DNA of 64,000 bases from Doris montereyensis (GCA_037039925.1 JAXRKP010000531.1:90001-154000), one strand, 5' to 3'; shown: positions 48,375-60,803, counted from the first letter of the stretch. The notes: generated by a model not told the origin, from the sequence alone. Numbers and translations are program-made.

Positions 48375-50290
48375 GGCAGTGGACAGGTAAGCACCTGTAC
48401 AGGGAGTAGATGATCCCGCCCTCCACAAGTCTCCTGCTGCCTTGCAGGCCGGTCTTGGCTGACCAAAGGCTAAGGGAGTTAACCCTGACAGAAAATAACA
48501 AAGCCTGGTAGGGGCCTCAAGTTGGCAGCCCCACCATCTACCTAGGGTACAGTGGGCTAATCCCCTGCTTATCCAAAACCTAACTGATGCAGAGAAATAA
48601 ATATAATATACCCGGCTTGACCTTTCAACGACGAAAATGGAAACGAACACAGACTGTGATTTTTGGAACATGGAATGCTAGGGTAATAAATGGAAGAGTT
48701 AGAATTAGTTGAAGAAATGGAAAAATTCAAAGTAGATATTTTGGCTATTTTAAACAAAGAAAAAAGGACAAGGAATAGAAAATGTAGGACCAAATAATAT
48801 TTTAATCTTTTCAGGAGTAGATGTCAAAGATAGAGCTAGGCAGGAACAGGTCTCCTTGTGCATAAAAGGAGCGCAAAGCTACTAGAAAGCTGGAAATTTA
48901 TAAGCCCACAGCTATTAGAGGTAAATATTAAACCAAAAGGAAAAGAAATTAATTTATTAATAGCTTATGGACCAAACGAAGACGCCACTAAAGAAGAAAA
49001 AATACCTTCGAAAACAATTTATAAACAGCTGCAGAGAATCTTAAACACAAACAGGAACTAATGGTTTTAGGAGATTTAAACGGTAGAGTAGGCAACAATA
49101 TAGAAACATCAGGAGGAGTAATTGGTAAAGAAGGACAGACAACAAATTCTCCAAATGGAAAGAGACCAATAGATTGTTGCCTAAAGAATAATATGAAAAT
49201 AGCTAACACATTTTTCCTCATAAAGATATCCACAAATATACAAGACTGAATGAAGACAGGCGTGAAAAGTCAATGACTACAGAATAGTTAGCAGCTCCCT
49301 TTTTTTTACAGTACATTGGATGCAAGAGTAAACAGAGGAGCAGAAATATTTAGTGATCATCACCTAGTGATTGCCAAAATGAAAGGAAGGATGCCTGGAA
49401 GAAATACTTGCAAACAAAGCGACCAGAGGATAGGCTAGATTACGTGAATACAAGAACTATCGCCAGAGAGGAAGTGAGGAAAGCAAAACAGGAACAATGG
49501 GAAGAGTTTGGACAAAGACTTCAAGAATGCTATCAAGGAAATCGAAAGTTATTCTGAGGGGCAATGAAGAGCATGACAAAGACCAAAGCATGCCCAATAC
49601 GACAAATTAAGAATGTCAAAGGAGAAATAATCATAATGAAAGAAGACAGCGAAATCATGGAAGCGTGGAGAAAGTATTTTCAACAATTACATAATCCCTC
49701 CACAACATATGAAACAAGGAGTAAAGATCAATTAGTAAGAGTAACAAGTAATCCAAAGGAGACAGCTGAGGATGTAGCTATATCAATGGAAGAAATCCAA
49801 ACAGCTATAAGACAAATGAAATTAGGAAAAGCCCCAGGAGCAGATCAAGTTTATCCAGAAATGATTAAAAACCAAGAGGGAGGCAGACAAACTACTACAT
49901 GCAAATGCCAACAAGCATGGAAGTCCAAACAGGTGCCAGACGACTGGAATAAGGGAACGGTAGTACCAATACATAAGAAAGGATCAACTATGGAATGCTC
50001 AAACTATAGAGGAATATCACTACTTAGCATACCAGACAAAGTCTATGCCAGGATACTGGAAATGAAACTAAGGGAAAGAGAAGAGGATCAGATTGAAGAA
50101 CATCAGAGTGGATTTAGACCAGGAGGAAGTGTACAAGACCACATATTTAGACAAATAATAGTTCTTTTTGGAAAATCAGAAAGTGACCGTCAGTCGAACA
50201 TCAATATTATGAACAATGAACTAAATAAAAGAGGAAGAGAGTAAATGCAAAGAAAATCCAAACAATGCTTGTAACTAGAGAAGCTAAAAC
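48375..50290 (+). mobile_element. Same LINE family, copy 1 (internally deleted, 3' missing)
   Basis: Begins GGCAGTGGACAGGTAAGC like copy 2, with one leader monomer. Endonuclease traces are at 48860-49250. The RT-proximal ORF (49564-50244) has LGKAPGADQVYPEMIKN, NYRGISLLSIPDKVYARILE and EEHQSGFRPGGSVQDHIF. Two internal deletions remove the endonuclease-RT linker (near 49380) and the catalytic core (near 50162). It stops near 50290 without a 3' tail. Confidence 0.88.
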
Positions 50291-50324
50291 ATGTGTTCTC
50301 AGTCGTCACCCTATTAATTATTAT

Positions 50325-50598
50325 CACTACCACTTTAGCACCGCTGACCATAGGCGCAATGGTAAGAAATAAGCGGGAGTAATAATAGGGCGACAACTGA
50401 CTTGGGAAGACGACTTGGAAACACAAGAGTGTGGCTTTTTGTTTTGATGCAGGAGGCAAGCCCCCTGAAACCCCCACTTTCATCAAGAAGAGGATAAAAC
50501 TGAGAAACAGAACCAGTAAGAAGGTAAAATAATAATATTATTATTATTCCCCTGCATCATCAGGAGACAAGAATTGCGTTGATCAGCTATTTTGAATA
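50325..50598 (+). repeat. Repeat flanking LINE copy 1, right
   Basis: CACCGCTGACCATAGGCGC, GACTTGGAAACACAAGAG, GGAGACAAGAATTGCG, GATCAGCTATTTTG. It has an extra insert of about 60 bp with AAT/ATT triplets. Confidence 0.8.
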
Positions 50599-50617
50599 AC
50601 GGAGTGATTATTTCCAC

Positions 50618-50654
50618 CCGGCTGAAAATAAAATCTGATCTTATTTTCAGCCGG
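50618..50654. repeat. 14-bp perfect hairpin
   Basis: CCGGCTGAAAATAA, nine-base loop, TTATTTTCAGCCGG. A third half-copy TTATTTTCAACCGG is at 50711-50724. Confidence 0.85.
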
Positions 50655-50739
50655 TTTTTCCCCTCACCGGATCTCGCCCTAGAGACGAGATTCTCGTAGT
50701 TATCGGATCTTATTTTCAACCGGTTATTTCCCTCACTTC

Positions 50740-51050
50740 TCTCTCTGTTTTGTGTTTCCATCCTCTCTTTCTCTCTGTCTGTGTGTTTTCTTCTCTGTGT
50801 GTGTTTTCTTCCTCTCTCTCTCTTTCTCTCTGTGTGTTTTCTTCCATCTTCTCTCTCTTTCTCCTTCTCCCTCTTTCTCTGTGTGTGTTTTCTTCCATCT
50901 CTCTCTTTCTCCCTATCTTTTTCTCTCTGTGTGTTTTCTTCCATTCTCCCTCCCTCTCGCCCCCCTCTCTCTCTCTCTATCTATCTATCTCTCTGTGTGT
51001 GTTTTCTTCCATCCTCTCACTCTTTCTCCCTCTCTCTCTTGTGTTTTCTT
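50740..51050. repeat. CT-rich minisatellite
   Basis: Irregular units with GTGTGTTTTCTTCCATC joined by CTCTCTTTCTC tracts. Cys/Ser/Leu-rich open frames through it are artefacts. Confidence 0.88.
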
Positions 51051-51229
51051 AACATCCCCATGTGTATTTTAATTTAACCTTCTTATACTAATCTAACACT
51101 GTAACCCAATTTTGGTTTTAAAGTGATGTGTTTAATCCTGCTTTTTAAAGTCTTCAGTACCACTGTACAATGCATTGCTGGGTTATATTTCTGTTGACAG
51201 TCCATTCCACAGCCTACTCTACTACTAGG

Positions 51230-52615
51230 GTAAAATGATCAGATTTTATTTTCAGGTGACAATCAATGTTTGAAGATGGAATTCATGTATGTTTTACAGC
51301 CTAATTTAGTTGTTCTTGTATTATTAGTATTAAGTTTAAGCTGATCTCATGGAATAAACAGTTGGATCAGTTTATAACTATGACTAAGAAAAATATCAAT
51401 TTATTTCTGGCTCTATGTCTTTCTAAAGGTATCTATTACCATTGATTCCCCTTTGGTTTTGGTATTCGCTTTAGTAAGCCGGCTACATTGTGTTCTTTTG
51501 CAATTTCTCATTTCTTGTGTGTATGTATGTTGGTGTGGGTCCCAGACACAGCAGAATACCATAATCTTATACTCTTTTTACTAAAGCCTTTCGGCATGTT
51601 ACCGAGGGGCAGATCATTTTTCCATTTTCACAGACAGGTTATTTAATCTTATAAAAATGTTATTAGTTCATCCCTTTTTCTTCTTTCACAAAGAGGCTCT
51701 AGTTCTGGGTGTTTGTGGGTATGTAGGTCTATGTGTTGTTTTCCCAAGTGATGATTTGGCTTTTCTTTTTTTTTTGTTTTGCTTTTACCGGTATGTTAAC
51801 TACGTGGTCCTCCCATGTGGGTTAGTCATCAGTGGTTGCCCCTAAATATTTGGCTTTGTTGTCCTCATGTAGAGTGATGTCGTGAACTGTGTACAATGTA
51901 TTATTTGGACCATTAGTTCGTTTATTTTGTTTGTATTTATCTTGTCTTTCTAAAGGTATCTATTCCATTGATTCCCTTGAGTTTTGTTCGCAGGTCTTCT
52001 TTTGAAGTGTTTATGTGTCTTGTTTATTTTCTCTCTCTTTACTAAAGTTCGGCATGTCTAAAGCCCACTGTTCGAGTCTTGTTCATGTAGGGTCTACCGG
52101 TATGTTAACTACGTGGTCCTCCCATGTGGGTTAGTCATCAGTGATTTGGCTTTGTTGTCCTCATGTAGAGTGATGTCGTGAACTGTGTACAATGTATTTT
52201 AGTTTAGTCTTTTTGTTTGTATTATTTTCTCTCTTCCACTGTTCGAGTCTTGTTCAGGTCTTCTTGAAGTGTTTATGTGTCTTGTTTATTTTCTCTCTTC
52301 CAGTGTCTTGTTATGTGTCTTGTTTATTTTATATCCTACTGCAGAGAAGGGTGTCATCAGCGAAGAGACGTAGCTAGAATCTATGTCTGCCGTGAGATTT
52401 GTTCTGACATGTCATTAATATGATATAAAGAAATAAGAGGTCTTGGTACTGTGCCATAAGGTACGCCCGAAAGAACTGAAGATGGTTCCGACTCGGCACC
52501 CACAACTATGCGTTCGCGCTTTGTTAGGGACATAATCCATTATAGTTTTTTGTTTCTTATACCATATTTCTCAAATTTCGTTGAAAAGTTTCGATGACGG
52601 ACTTTATCAAAATCT
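51230..52615 (-). mobile_element. Jockey-like LINE, downstream half
   Basis: Broken RT frames on the minus strand: DFDKVRHRNFSTKFEKYG at 52615-52560, then SGVPYGTVPRPL, YHINDMSEQISRQT, a KAKYLG...TWEDHV block, and near 51580 HTNIHT...EKLQK. These are in the order of jockey/CR1-group RT C-termini. It is older than, and interrupted by, LINE copy 2. Part of it is locally duplicated (51785-51905 versus 52090-52200). Confidence 0.75.
52606..52615. repeat. Target-site duplication, left copy
   Basis: ATCAAAATCT, identical to 55943-55952; it brackets LINE copy 2. Confidence 0.85.
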
Positions 52616-55600
52616 TTTCTTTCTTTATCAGAACCCATTCTACCTTCCGGTATATGAGTTTTAGATGCTCGAAATGATCTTTCTCCAGGCTGCCCTGTCC
52701 TGACATTTTCTGTTTCCTTCCGTGAAAGTTAAATTTCTTTGCGTTAATGCCTCTTTTATATCTTCTTCCCACTTTCTCCCAGGTCTGCCTTTGGGTCTTT
52801 TACCTTGAGTTTAAGCACTGTATACTGATTTAGCTATTCAATTGTCATTCATTCTGTTAACATGCCCAAACCAGCTCAGTTGATTCATTTCTAGCTTAGT
52901 TTTTATGCTTTCTGCTTTGGTTTGATCTTTTATTGTTGTGTTTTTGATTTTGTCTCTTAGTTTTCCCTAATACTCCTCTTACATATTTAATTTCAGCTGC
53001 CTACACTATACTGTATTCCCTACTGTCTAAGGTCCAGGTTTCATTGCCATAGAGGAGAGTACGACAATAAACTATGTTGTATACTGCTATTTTGGTTTTT
53101 GTTGACAATTCCTGTTTACCTACAAATACCTTTCCTAGATGGTTATATATTGCACTTGCCTTTTGGATTTTCAGGCTGATTTCTTCTCTTAGTTTTCCCT
53201 CTGAGTTAATCATTACTCCTTAGTAATTGTAGCTTTGAACTTGTTCTAACTTCTCCCTGCCCAATTTAACATTTTGTGTTTTAGCTTCCGTAGTTACTAG
53301 CATTGTTTTGGTTTTCTTTGCATTTACTCTCATTCCTCTTTTATTTAATTAATTATTCATTATGTTGATATTCGACTGGAGGTCCCTTTCTGATTTTCCA
53401 AACAGAACTAAATCATCAGCAAATGAAAGCATTGATGCATTTACTGGTTTCAGCTTCTACATACTTACATTCATTTTTTTTTCATGTTTGCGACTGAATC
53501 AATAGATGTGATAAACAAAAGAGGACTTAGGATACAACCCTGTCTTACTCCTATATCTACATCAAATTCTTCAGATACATTTCCAGCTACTCTCACTGCA
53601 CATGTTGGTTTATTGTAAAAACTTTTAATGGCTTCTATTAAATTTTGCTCTACATTGTGTTCTTTTAAAGAATGCCATAGTTGGTCCCTCATCACAGAGT
53701 CAAATGCCTTTTCTAAGTCAATAAAACACAGGTGTAAGTCAATGTTTCTCTCAAGGAATTTTTCTATTATTTGTCTAATTGTAAATATATGGTCTTGTAC
53801 ACTTCCTCCTGGTCTAAATCCACTCTGATGCTCTTCAATCTGATCCTCTACTCTTTTCCTTAGTCTCATTTCCAGTATCCTGGCATACACTTTTCCTTTT
53901 AAGTAGGGATATCCCTCTATAGTTTGAGCATTCCATAGTCGATCCTTTCTTATGTATTGGTACTACCATTCCCTTTTTCCAGTCGTCTGGCACCTGTTTG
54001 GACTTCTATGCTTCTTGACATATTGCATCTAGTTAATTTGTCTGCCTCTCTCCCTTGGTTTTTAATCATTTCTGGATAAACTTGATCTGTTTCTGGGGAT
54101 TTTCCTAATTTCACTTTTCTTATAGCTGTTTGAAGTTCTTCCATTGAGATATCTACATCTTCAGCTGTCTCATCTCAATTACTTGTTACTCTTAATACAT
54201 GTAATTGATCTTTACTCCTAGTTTCATATGTTCTGGGGGGATTATGTAATTGTTGAAAATACTTCCTCCACGTTTCCATGATTTCGCTGTCTTCTTTCAT
54301 TATTTCTCCTTTGGCATTCTTAATTTGTCGTATTTGGCATGCTTTGGTCTTTCTCATGTTCTTCATTGCTCCCCAGAACAGCTTTTGATTTCCTTGATAG
54401 CTTTCGTGAAGTCTTTGTCCAAACTCTGCCCACTGTTCCTGTTTTGCTTTCATAACTTCCTCTTTGGCGATAGTTCTTTTACTCACGTAATCTATCCTAT
54501 CCTCTGGTCTCTTTGCAAGTATTTCTTCCAGGCATTTTTCTTTTCTTTGATCTTAGTCTTGACATTCTCATTCCATCATGCTGTTCTTTTCCTATCTCCT
54601 TTAATTTGTTTCCTACCACAGACCTCTTCAGTACAACTGAGGAGTGTTTCTTTATTATATTTGCCATTTTTTTCTATTGTGCTTTCCTTCAGATCCATCT
54701 GCCTTTAACTGCTAGATCTTTTTATCCTGGATTGGTACATTTGTTTTACTATTGGTTTATTTAGTTCTTCTATTTTGAGTTTAGTAGCTTTCTTCTCTTT
54801 CCTTTTCTGTTTGCTTTCTTCAGTTAATAATCTTATTTTGGCTATCACTAGGTGATGATCCCTAAATATTTCTCCTTTTCACATCTGTCTTCATTTACTC
54901 TTGTATATTTGTGGAAATCTTTATGAGGAAAAATGTGTTAAGTGTTAGCTATTTTCATGTTATTCTTTAGGCAAAAATCGATTAGCCTCTTTCCATTTGG
55001 AGAAGTTGTTGTCTCTCCTTCTTTACCTATTACTCCTGATGTTTCTACATTGTTGTCTACTCTAGCGTTTAAATCTCCTAAAGCTAAAAAACCCATTAAT
55101 TCCTGTTTGGGTTTGAGATTCTCTGCAGCTATTTGTAACTCGTTTTCGAAGATATCTTTTTCTTCTTTGGTGGCGTCTTCGTTTGGTCCATAAGCTACTA
55201 ATAATTTAATTTCTTTTCCTTTTGGTTTAATATTTACCTCTAATTAGTCTAATAGCCGTGGGCTTACAAATTTCCAACTTTCTACTAGCATTTCTTGCCT
55301 TTTATGCATTTAGGAGGCCTACTCCTGTTCTAGCTCTATCTTTGACATCTACTCCTGAGAAGATTACAGTATGATTTGGTCCTACATTTTTTATTCCTTG
55401 TCCTTTTTTTCTTTGTTTTTGTAATAGCGAAAATGTCTACTTTGAATTTTTTCATTTTTTTCCAGCTATTTCTAAGTCCTTTCCATTAATTGCCCTAACA
55501 TTCCATGTTCCAAAAATCACAGTCCGTGTTCTTTTCCAGAGTCGTCTTCGAAAGTTCAAGCCGAGTATATCATTGTATATATTACTTTGAATCAGGTTGT

Positions 55601-55942
55601 TTTGGATAAGCAGGGATTAGCCCACTGTACCCTAGGTAGATGGTGGGACTGCCACCTTGAGGCCCCCTACCGGGCCTTGTTATTTTCTGTCAGGGTTACT
55701 TCCCTTAGCCTTTAATTAATTCAAGACCAGCCTGCAAGGCAGCAGGTTGTTATTTTCTGTTAGGGTTAACTCTCTTAGCCTTTGGTTAGTCAAGACCGGC
55801 CTGCAAGGCAGCAGGTTGTTTTCTTTCAGGGTTAACTCCTTCAGCCTTTGGTCAGCCAAGACCTGCCTGCAAGGCAGCAGGAGACTCGTGAAGGGCGGGA
55901 CCATTTACTCCCCGTACAGGTGCTTACCTGTCCACTGCCCGG
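52616..55942 (-). mobile_element. Non-LTR retrotransposon, copy 2 (full length, frame-broken)
   Basis: LINE with AP-endonuclease and reverse transcriptase, read on the minus strand. The leader at 55942-55560 has three tandem monomers. The endonuclease part is about 55500-54830 (AYGPNEDAT..., GDLNARV-type motif). The RT lies at about 54480-53380, with NYRGISLL-type, EEHQSGFRPGGSVQDHIFTI, LCFIDLEKAFDSV, GVRQGCILSPLLF and FADDLVLFGK. The C-terminal part is 53213-52640 (TLLYGNETWTL). It has many stops and shifts. It is bounded by 10-bp direct repeats ATCAAAATCT. The C-terminal layout resembles the RTE/BovB (craniofacial development protein 2-like) type, but the clade is not settled. Confidence 0.9.
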
Positions 55943-55952
55943 ATCAAAATCT
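55943..55952. repeat. Target-site duplication, right copy
   Basis: ATCAAAATCT, identical to 52606-52615. Removing one copy and the element restores the IDFDKV reading of the jockey-like RT. Confidence 0.85.
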
Positions 55953-56225
55953 ATGCTATTCAAATTTTCTGCTAGGTCGTTGCATGTTGTTATTAAATAG
56001 TTGTGTTTTACAGGATCGTTTGTTCCTAAAGCCGTATTGGACGTCTGTTAGTGTTAGAATTTCGTGCGCTTCCAACTTCCAGCTTTTGATTTGTTATCTT
56101 TTTTAGATATTATGTTTGCTCATTTCCAATCACCCAGTACTTTTCCCTGATTAAGGAAGAGAGCTTCGATTTGAACGATTGTAGCCAGTACATGTGCTAG
56201 TTCGGAGGGACATATCTTAATAAAA
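55943..56225 (-). mobile_element. Jockey-like LINE, upstream half
   Basis: Minus-strand pieces DMSPSELAHVLATIVQIEAL, LNQGKVLGDWK and KRSCKTQLFNN precede IDFD at the junction. They match the RT region immediately before the part at 52615. So the two pieces were one element before LINE copy 2 inserted. Confidence 0.72.
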
Positions 56226-57240
56226 CTTTGTCCCTGTATTTCCCTCTCTTTATCTATCTCTATGTCTCTGTTATATTATATGACTATGTGGGTTTGTTCT
56301 CTCTCTATTTTCTGTTTCCGTCTCCCCTCCCCCCCTCTTTCTGTCTTTCTTTCTACTTCTGTCTATTTGTCTGTATAGTGTATTCCTGTCTACCTGTCTT
56401 TATGTGCCTGCCTACCTATCGGTCTCTATGTGTCTGCCTACCTGTCTCTCTCTATCTGACTGACTACCTGCCTCTCTGTGTCTGACTGCCTACCTCTATC
56501 TGACAGTCTACCCGCCAGTCTTTGTCTACCTGCCTGTTTCTGTACTGACTGCCTACCTGTCTGTCTCTCTCTGACTGCCTACCTGCCTTCTCTCTATCTG
56601 ACTGTCTACATGCCTGTTTATATCTGACTGTCTACCTGCCTGTCTCTATCTGCCTGCCTACCTACCTATCTCTATTTGACTGCTTACTTGTCTGTCTCTA
56701 TCTGACTGCCTACCTACCTATCTCTATTTGACTGCTTACTTGTCTGTCTCTATCTGACTGCCTACTTGCCTGTCTCTATCTGACTACCCACCTGTCGGTC
56801 TCTGTCTGACTGCATATTTGTCTATATCTATCTGACTGCGTACCTGTCTGTCTCTATCTGACTGCGTATCTGTCTGTCTCTATCTGACTGCGTACCTGTC
56901 TGTCACTATCTGACTGCCTACTTGCCGGTCTCTATCTGACTGCATATCTATCTGTCTCTATCTGACTGCCTACCTATCTGTCTTTATCTGCCTGCCTACC
57001 TGCCTGCGTATCTGTATGTCCCTGACTGCGCACCTGTCTGTCTCTATCTGACTGCCTACCTGTCTGTCTCTATCTGACTGCCTACCTGTCTATCTCTATC
57101 TGATTACCTACTTGCCTGTCTCTATCTGATTGCGTACCTGTGTTCTTATCTGACTATGTACCTGTCTGTTTCTATCTGACTGCATACATGTCTCTCTCTA
57201 TCTGACTACCTACCTGCCTGTCTCTGTCTGTCCGTTTCTT
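56225..57240. repeat. Minisatellite of about 26 bp, roughly 35 units
   Basis: Unit: CTATCTGACTGCCTACCTGT plus CTGTCT. About 1 kb of degenerate copies with little order. Confidence 0.9.
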
Positions 57241-57469
57241 ATCGGTTTGTGTCTTTGCCTCTGTGTTTCACTCTCTCTACCGATCTCTCTATCCGTCTCT
57301 CTGTGTATAACTCTGTCTTATGTTTTTGCGTTCGTCTGTCTCTCTGTCTGTCGCTATCTGCTGGCCACCGTCTTTTTAATCCTATTTCTACTGTACCTGT
57401 ACGGTAATCCTCTCCCTCTCTCCGATCTAGTTTTTCTCTCTATGGTGAATAGCGTAAGTTCCAATGAAT

Positions 57470-57527
57470 CTCTCTCTCTCTCTCCCCCTCGCTCTCTCTC
57501 TCTCTCTCCTTCCCTCCCTCCCCCTCA

Positions 57528-57586
<59 letters not shown>
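57470..57586. repeat. (CT)n then (TA)n microsatellite
   Basis: CT tract 57470-57540, then TA tract 57541-57586. Confidence 0.95.
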
Positions 57587-57589
<3 letters not shown>

Positions 57590-57592
<3 letters not shown>

Positions 57593-58544
57593 CTGCCCAC
57601 TACGGTGGTACCCATATTACATCCGACTTAAATTGGAAGGGGTGGGATGTGCTAAAACTGTTATTCTCGAAGTGAAGTCAAAGACACAATGCTGGGATAA
57701 GCAAATCGAAACTCTGCTGCCTGACTCAACTGACTGTTCCAACAATTTGCCTCTAGACCTGGGTCTCGCATAGTATTTAGTAAGATGGCTTAGCTCTAAA
57801 CCAATGGTTCTCAACCGGGGATGGGGTTGGAGGGGGGGGGGATTCCGGCCGCAGATTGGCAGGCTCAATATTTTATGATGCCATATTGTTTTGAACGCAT
57901 CTTTTGGGGAAAACACCTTTGGAAAGGATGGAACGACATTCTGACACTGACATTAGTGACATACTAATACTATGGTGAAAGAGTGCATTGGCAGAGGTTG
58001 AGAACAACTGCTTTAGACCATCACAATGTTGAATATGCCTGATGTGGGGTTTGTGAGTTCATCCCGATCTCGATGAAGGCAAATAACGGCAATAATTTAG
58101 GATTGTGGTGAGGTATTAAATTATTCAATAAAAGACGACATCATGTTTTTATTTCGGTAGAAGGAAGAAAGAGAGTGATCTCCCTTGTTGTTTATTTTCT
58201 TTTTCACTTGTATCATAAAATTATAATTTCGCATTCATCAATGCATACAAGGACTGGATGAAAATACACAATGTAAATGTGTTTAAGCAACACAGTGGTA
58301 ATAATAGTATGAAGAAGAAAAAGTGGGTTTATATTACAACACACAATCACTCTTCTAAAAAAAATGTTTCAAGTCAAGAGATATTCCGGAACAGACTGTT
58401 CACATTAATACTACTAATATTAGACATCCATAAATTCAATCAAATAATCTTGATTAGTCTTCTTGATATGGGCGTCATGTAAGATCTAAATCAAGCTGAA
58501 CTCTACAATGCTGTTATGGGAAGTGAAGGTAATGACATAAGATA
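57590..58544. other. Intergenic, nothing recognised
   Basis: G-run at 57830-57842. No coding or RNA feature supported. Confidence 0.5.
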
Positions 58545-58680
58545 GTATTTGAAAGCCCAATAGGAACAAAGACAAGACAAATACAAGGAATAGACAGAAA
58601 CAAATCCTGGCCACCATGGGGATCGAACCCGCGACCTCTGCGTCGGCACCCATCGCCTCGCCTCGTTTAGACTTACACAA
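58545..58680 (-). mobile_element. SINE family C (minus)
   Basis: Second copy, with GCGAGGCGATGGGTGCCGAC and B box GGTTCGATCCC on the minus strand. Tail ends in GACAAGACAAATACAAGG on the plus strand. Confidence 0.68.
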
Positions 58681-59032
58681 ATTAGAGGCATTTCAATCAT
58701 TTTAAAAGGGTGTATAATCAAAATTATGCCACCCGTTTTCAAATGGAAGGTCGTATAATTGGCTTTGTGAAAACGGTGGCCTGCCACAGGCCTCTCGTTT
58801 TCATTTGAAAGAGCGTTTAATGGTCACCGGCTGGTCATCGCTGCATGTGCATCAAAATCTATTGGCTGATACGTTTGATTGACAGCAGCTGAGAGTTGAG
58901 AGTCATCTTTCTTTGAGTGAGGGGGCGGATCATCTTGATGGTCTTTGTCTAATCAGTGATTAGTATTTCAGAACAAGCTATCAGCTGAAACGGTTAGTTG
59001 TAGCGACTGGCGAGTGAAGTAAGTGTATCTTG

Positions 59033-59151
59033 ATGCAACGACTGGGAAGCATTGCCAAAGATCAAGTGTCACTGTCACACGTTCATATATCTTACAAGCC
59101 TCTCCCACTCTACATTCCCACAAATACAACTGTCTAATGATAGCGAGGAAG
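59033..59151 (+). other. Possible first exon on the plus strand
   Basis: From the ATG at 59033 an open frame reads MQRLGSIAKDQVSLSHVHIS and on to a stop at 59138. A donor-like GAAG|GTAGGT follows at 59151, reachable with a one-base shift such as is frequent in this window. The composition looks protein-like, but I cannot assign a family. Low confidence. Confidence 0.2.
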
Positions 59152-59159
59152 GTAGGTGA

Positions 59160-60529
59160 CTTATATGTTTCTAGTTTCAACAACGATTTTCATTTTAAGA
59201 ATATATATTCAAAGGTATCACTGTCTGTATCAAACTGAACAATCTATTACTGTCTCAGACTTAATAATACCGTTCCTTCTCCTGAAAAAATAAAAGGAAA
59301 TAACAATAACAAAAACAATAGCATGTCGTAAAGGATTACATCATGAAAACAACAAAGATCTGACACTGGGTTGAGATCTAATCACACACAGACAACCAAG
59401 AAATAAACATGACTTCTTCATGGACCAGGCAATTAAGGTCGAGCATATAGATTATAAAAACTTTATTTTGGTAATGAGCAACATGATAAAAGTGCTCCTC
59501 TCGATAGAAAACATTCGTAATAACATATATAATATTCACACATTTTTTTTATTAAGCAGATGACCACATTAAATAGAGGGGAAAGGATTTAAGCCACGTT
59601 TCTATCAAACTACGTGTTACAGTGACTGGTAATTTTATTCTGGCTCTTAGACCATAGCCTAAGTAAGTGCTCTATAGCTGCAGGGCCGAGAGCGGGAGGG
59701 GGCACGAGGAGAATATTAAACAGGGAATCATGGCCACTTGCTTGCTGGTCACAAAATAGAAGGTAAAATAGACCAATGACCAAAGCTTTAGCATTGGGGA
59801 GGTTATGAGAGATTTAATGAGTGAAGTTCACAGTGAATATAAGTGGGGAATCAAAATATCAAAACTAATTCAAATTTGTTTCTTTTTCTTTTAAAGCCAA
59901 CTCTCAATTTTGTTTAAAAGTGCTACTAGTACTATTGATCCATTACAATTGCATAAAAATAAAATATTTGCAGGTGAGTTCAAAATGATGGGCTCAAAAT
60001 AATCAAAGCATACAGTAAAACAGGTGAGTGTAGGAGGGGAGAAGCAGACAGTGTAGGCGGACAAGTACATTTAAACGCATACTCAATACAAAGCTGAAAA
60101 CTGCTCAGATGCCAGCCAGACATAACAGTGTCACACAAATGTCAGCAGATAATATTTTAATGTGCCCATCAACCTCAAATTTAGTATAAATCAAAGTTGA
60201 AAATTTAGAAAATGCAATTTCAAGATCCGTAGGGACAAAAAGTAAAGCTGTAATTCACAAGAGTATCAATAGTATTATACTTTTTAAAAATCATGATGCC
60301 AAAACTTATTCTTTTACTTTGAGAATCTACATTCTTTTCTTTTACGGTCCTGATTTCTCTGGTGGGCTCTGGTAGATGGGGATAAAGGTAAAAAGATTTG
60401 GTGTTTAAAAACCTGAGTAATTTATTATATATTGTACTTGTAGCTAAACCATAAACCTACTACATATTCATATTGCTGTACAATTCTTTAGTGCATACCC
60501 ATTTGGAAAAATTGCCAAAAACTTAATTA
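59160..60529. other. Intergenic, nothing recognised
   Basis: AT-rich, no ORF with coding character; precedes the LINE 3' fragment. Confidence 0.5.
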
Positions 60530-60803
60530 AAGGAGAGTTTGGGGCAATATGATAGAAGTGTACAAGATATCCAATAGTGTTTATGATGGAAAAGTTGGAA
60601 GCTTCATCTAAAGGGCGTCTGATATTTTTGTACGAAAAAGAACCAGAGAAAACAGAAATAAATTGTTCCATCAAAGAGCAAGATTAGACCTTTGGAAATA
60701 CAACATCAGTGTGAGAGTGACACAACTTTGGAACAGCTTACCAGATGAAGTCGTATGCGCCAAGACTCTGGATACATTTAAGAATAGGCTTGACAAGTTC
60801 TAG
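60530..60803 (+). mobile_element. LINE C-terminal fragment
   Basis: Encodes RARLDLWKYNISVRVTQLWN then SLPDEVVCAKTLDTFKNRLD, ending at TAG 60801. This is the conserved C-terminus of jockey/CR1-group reverse transcriptases (WNSLP...FKNRLD). Confidence 0.8.

Noticed and set aside
50750..51077. Cys/Leu-rich ORFs of about 100 codons
   Set aside because: Low-complexity CT/GT minisatellite translated in three frames.
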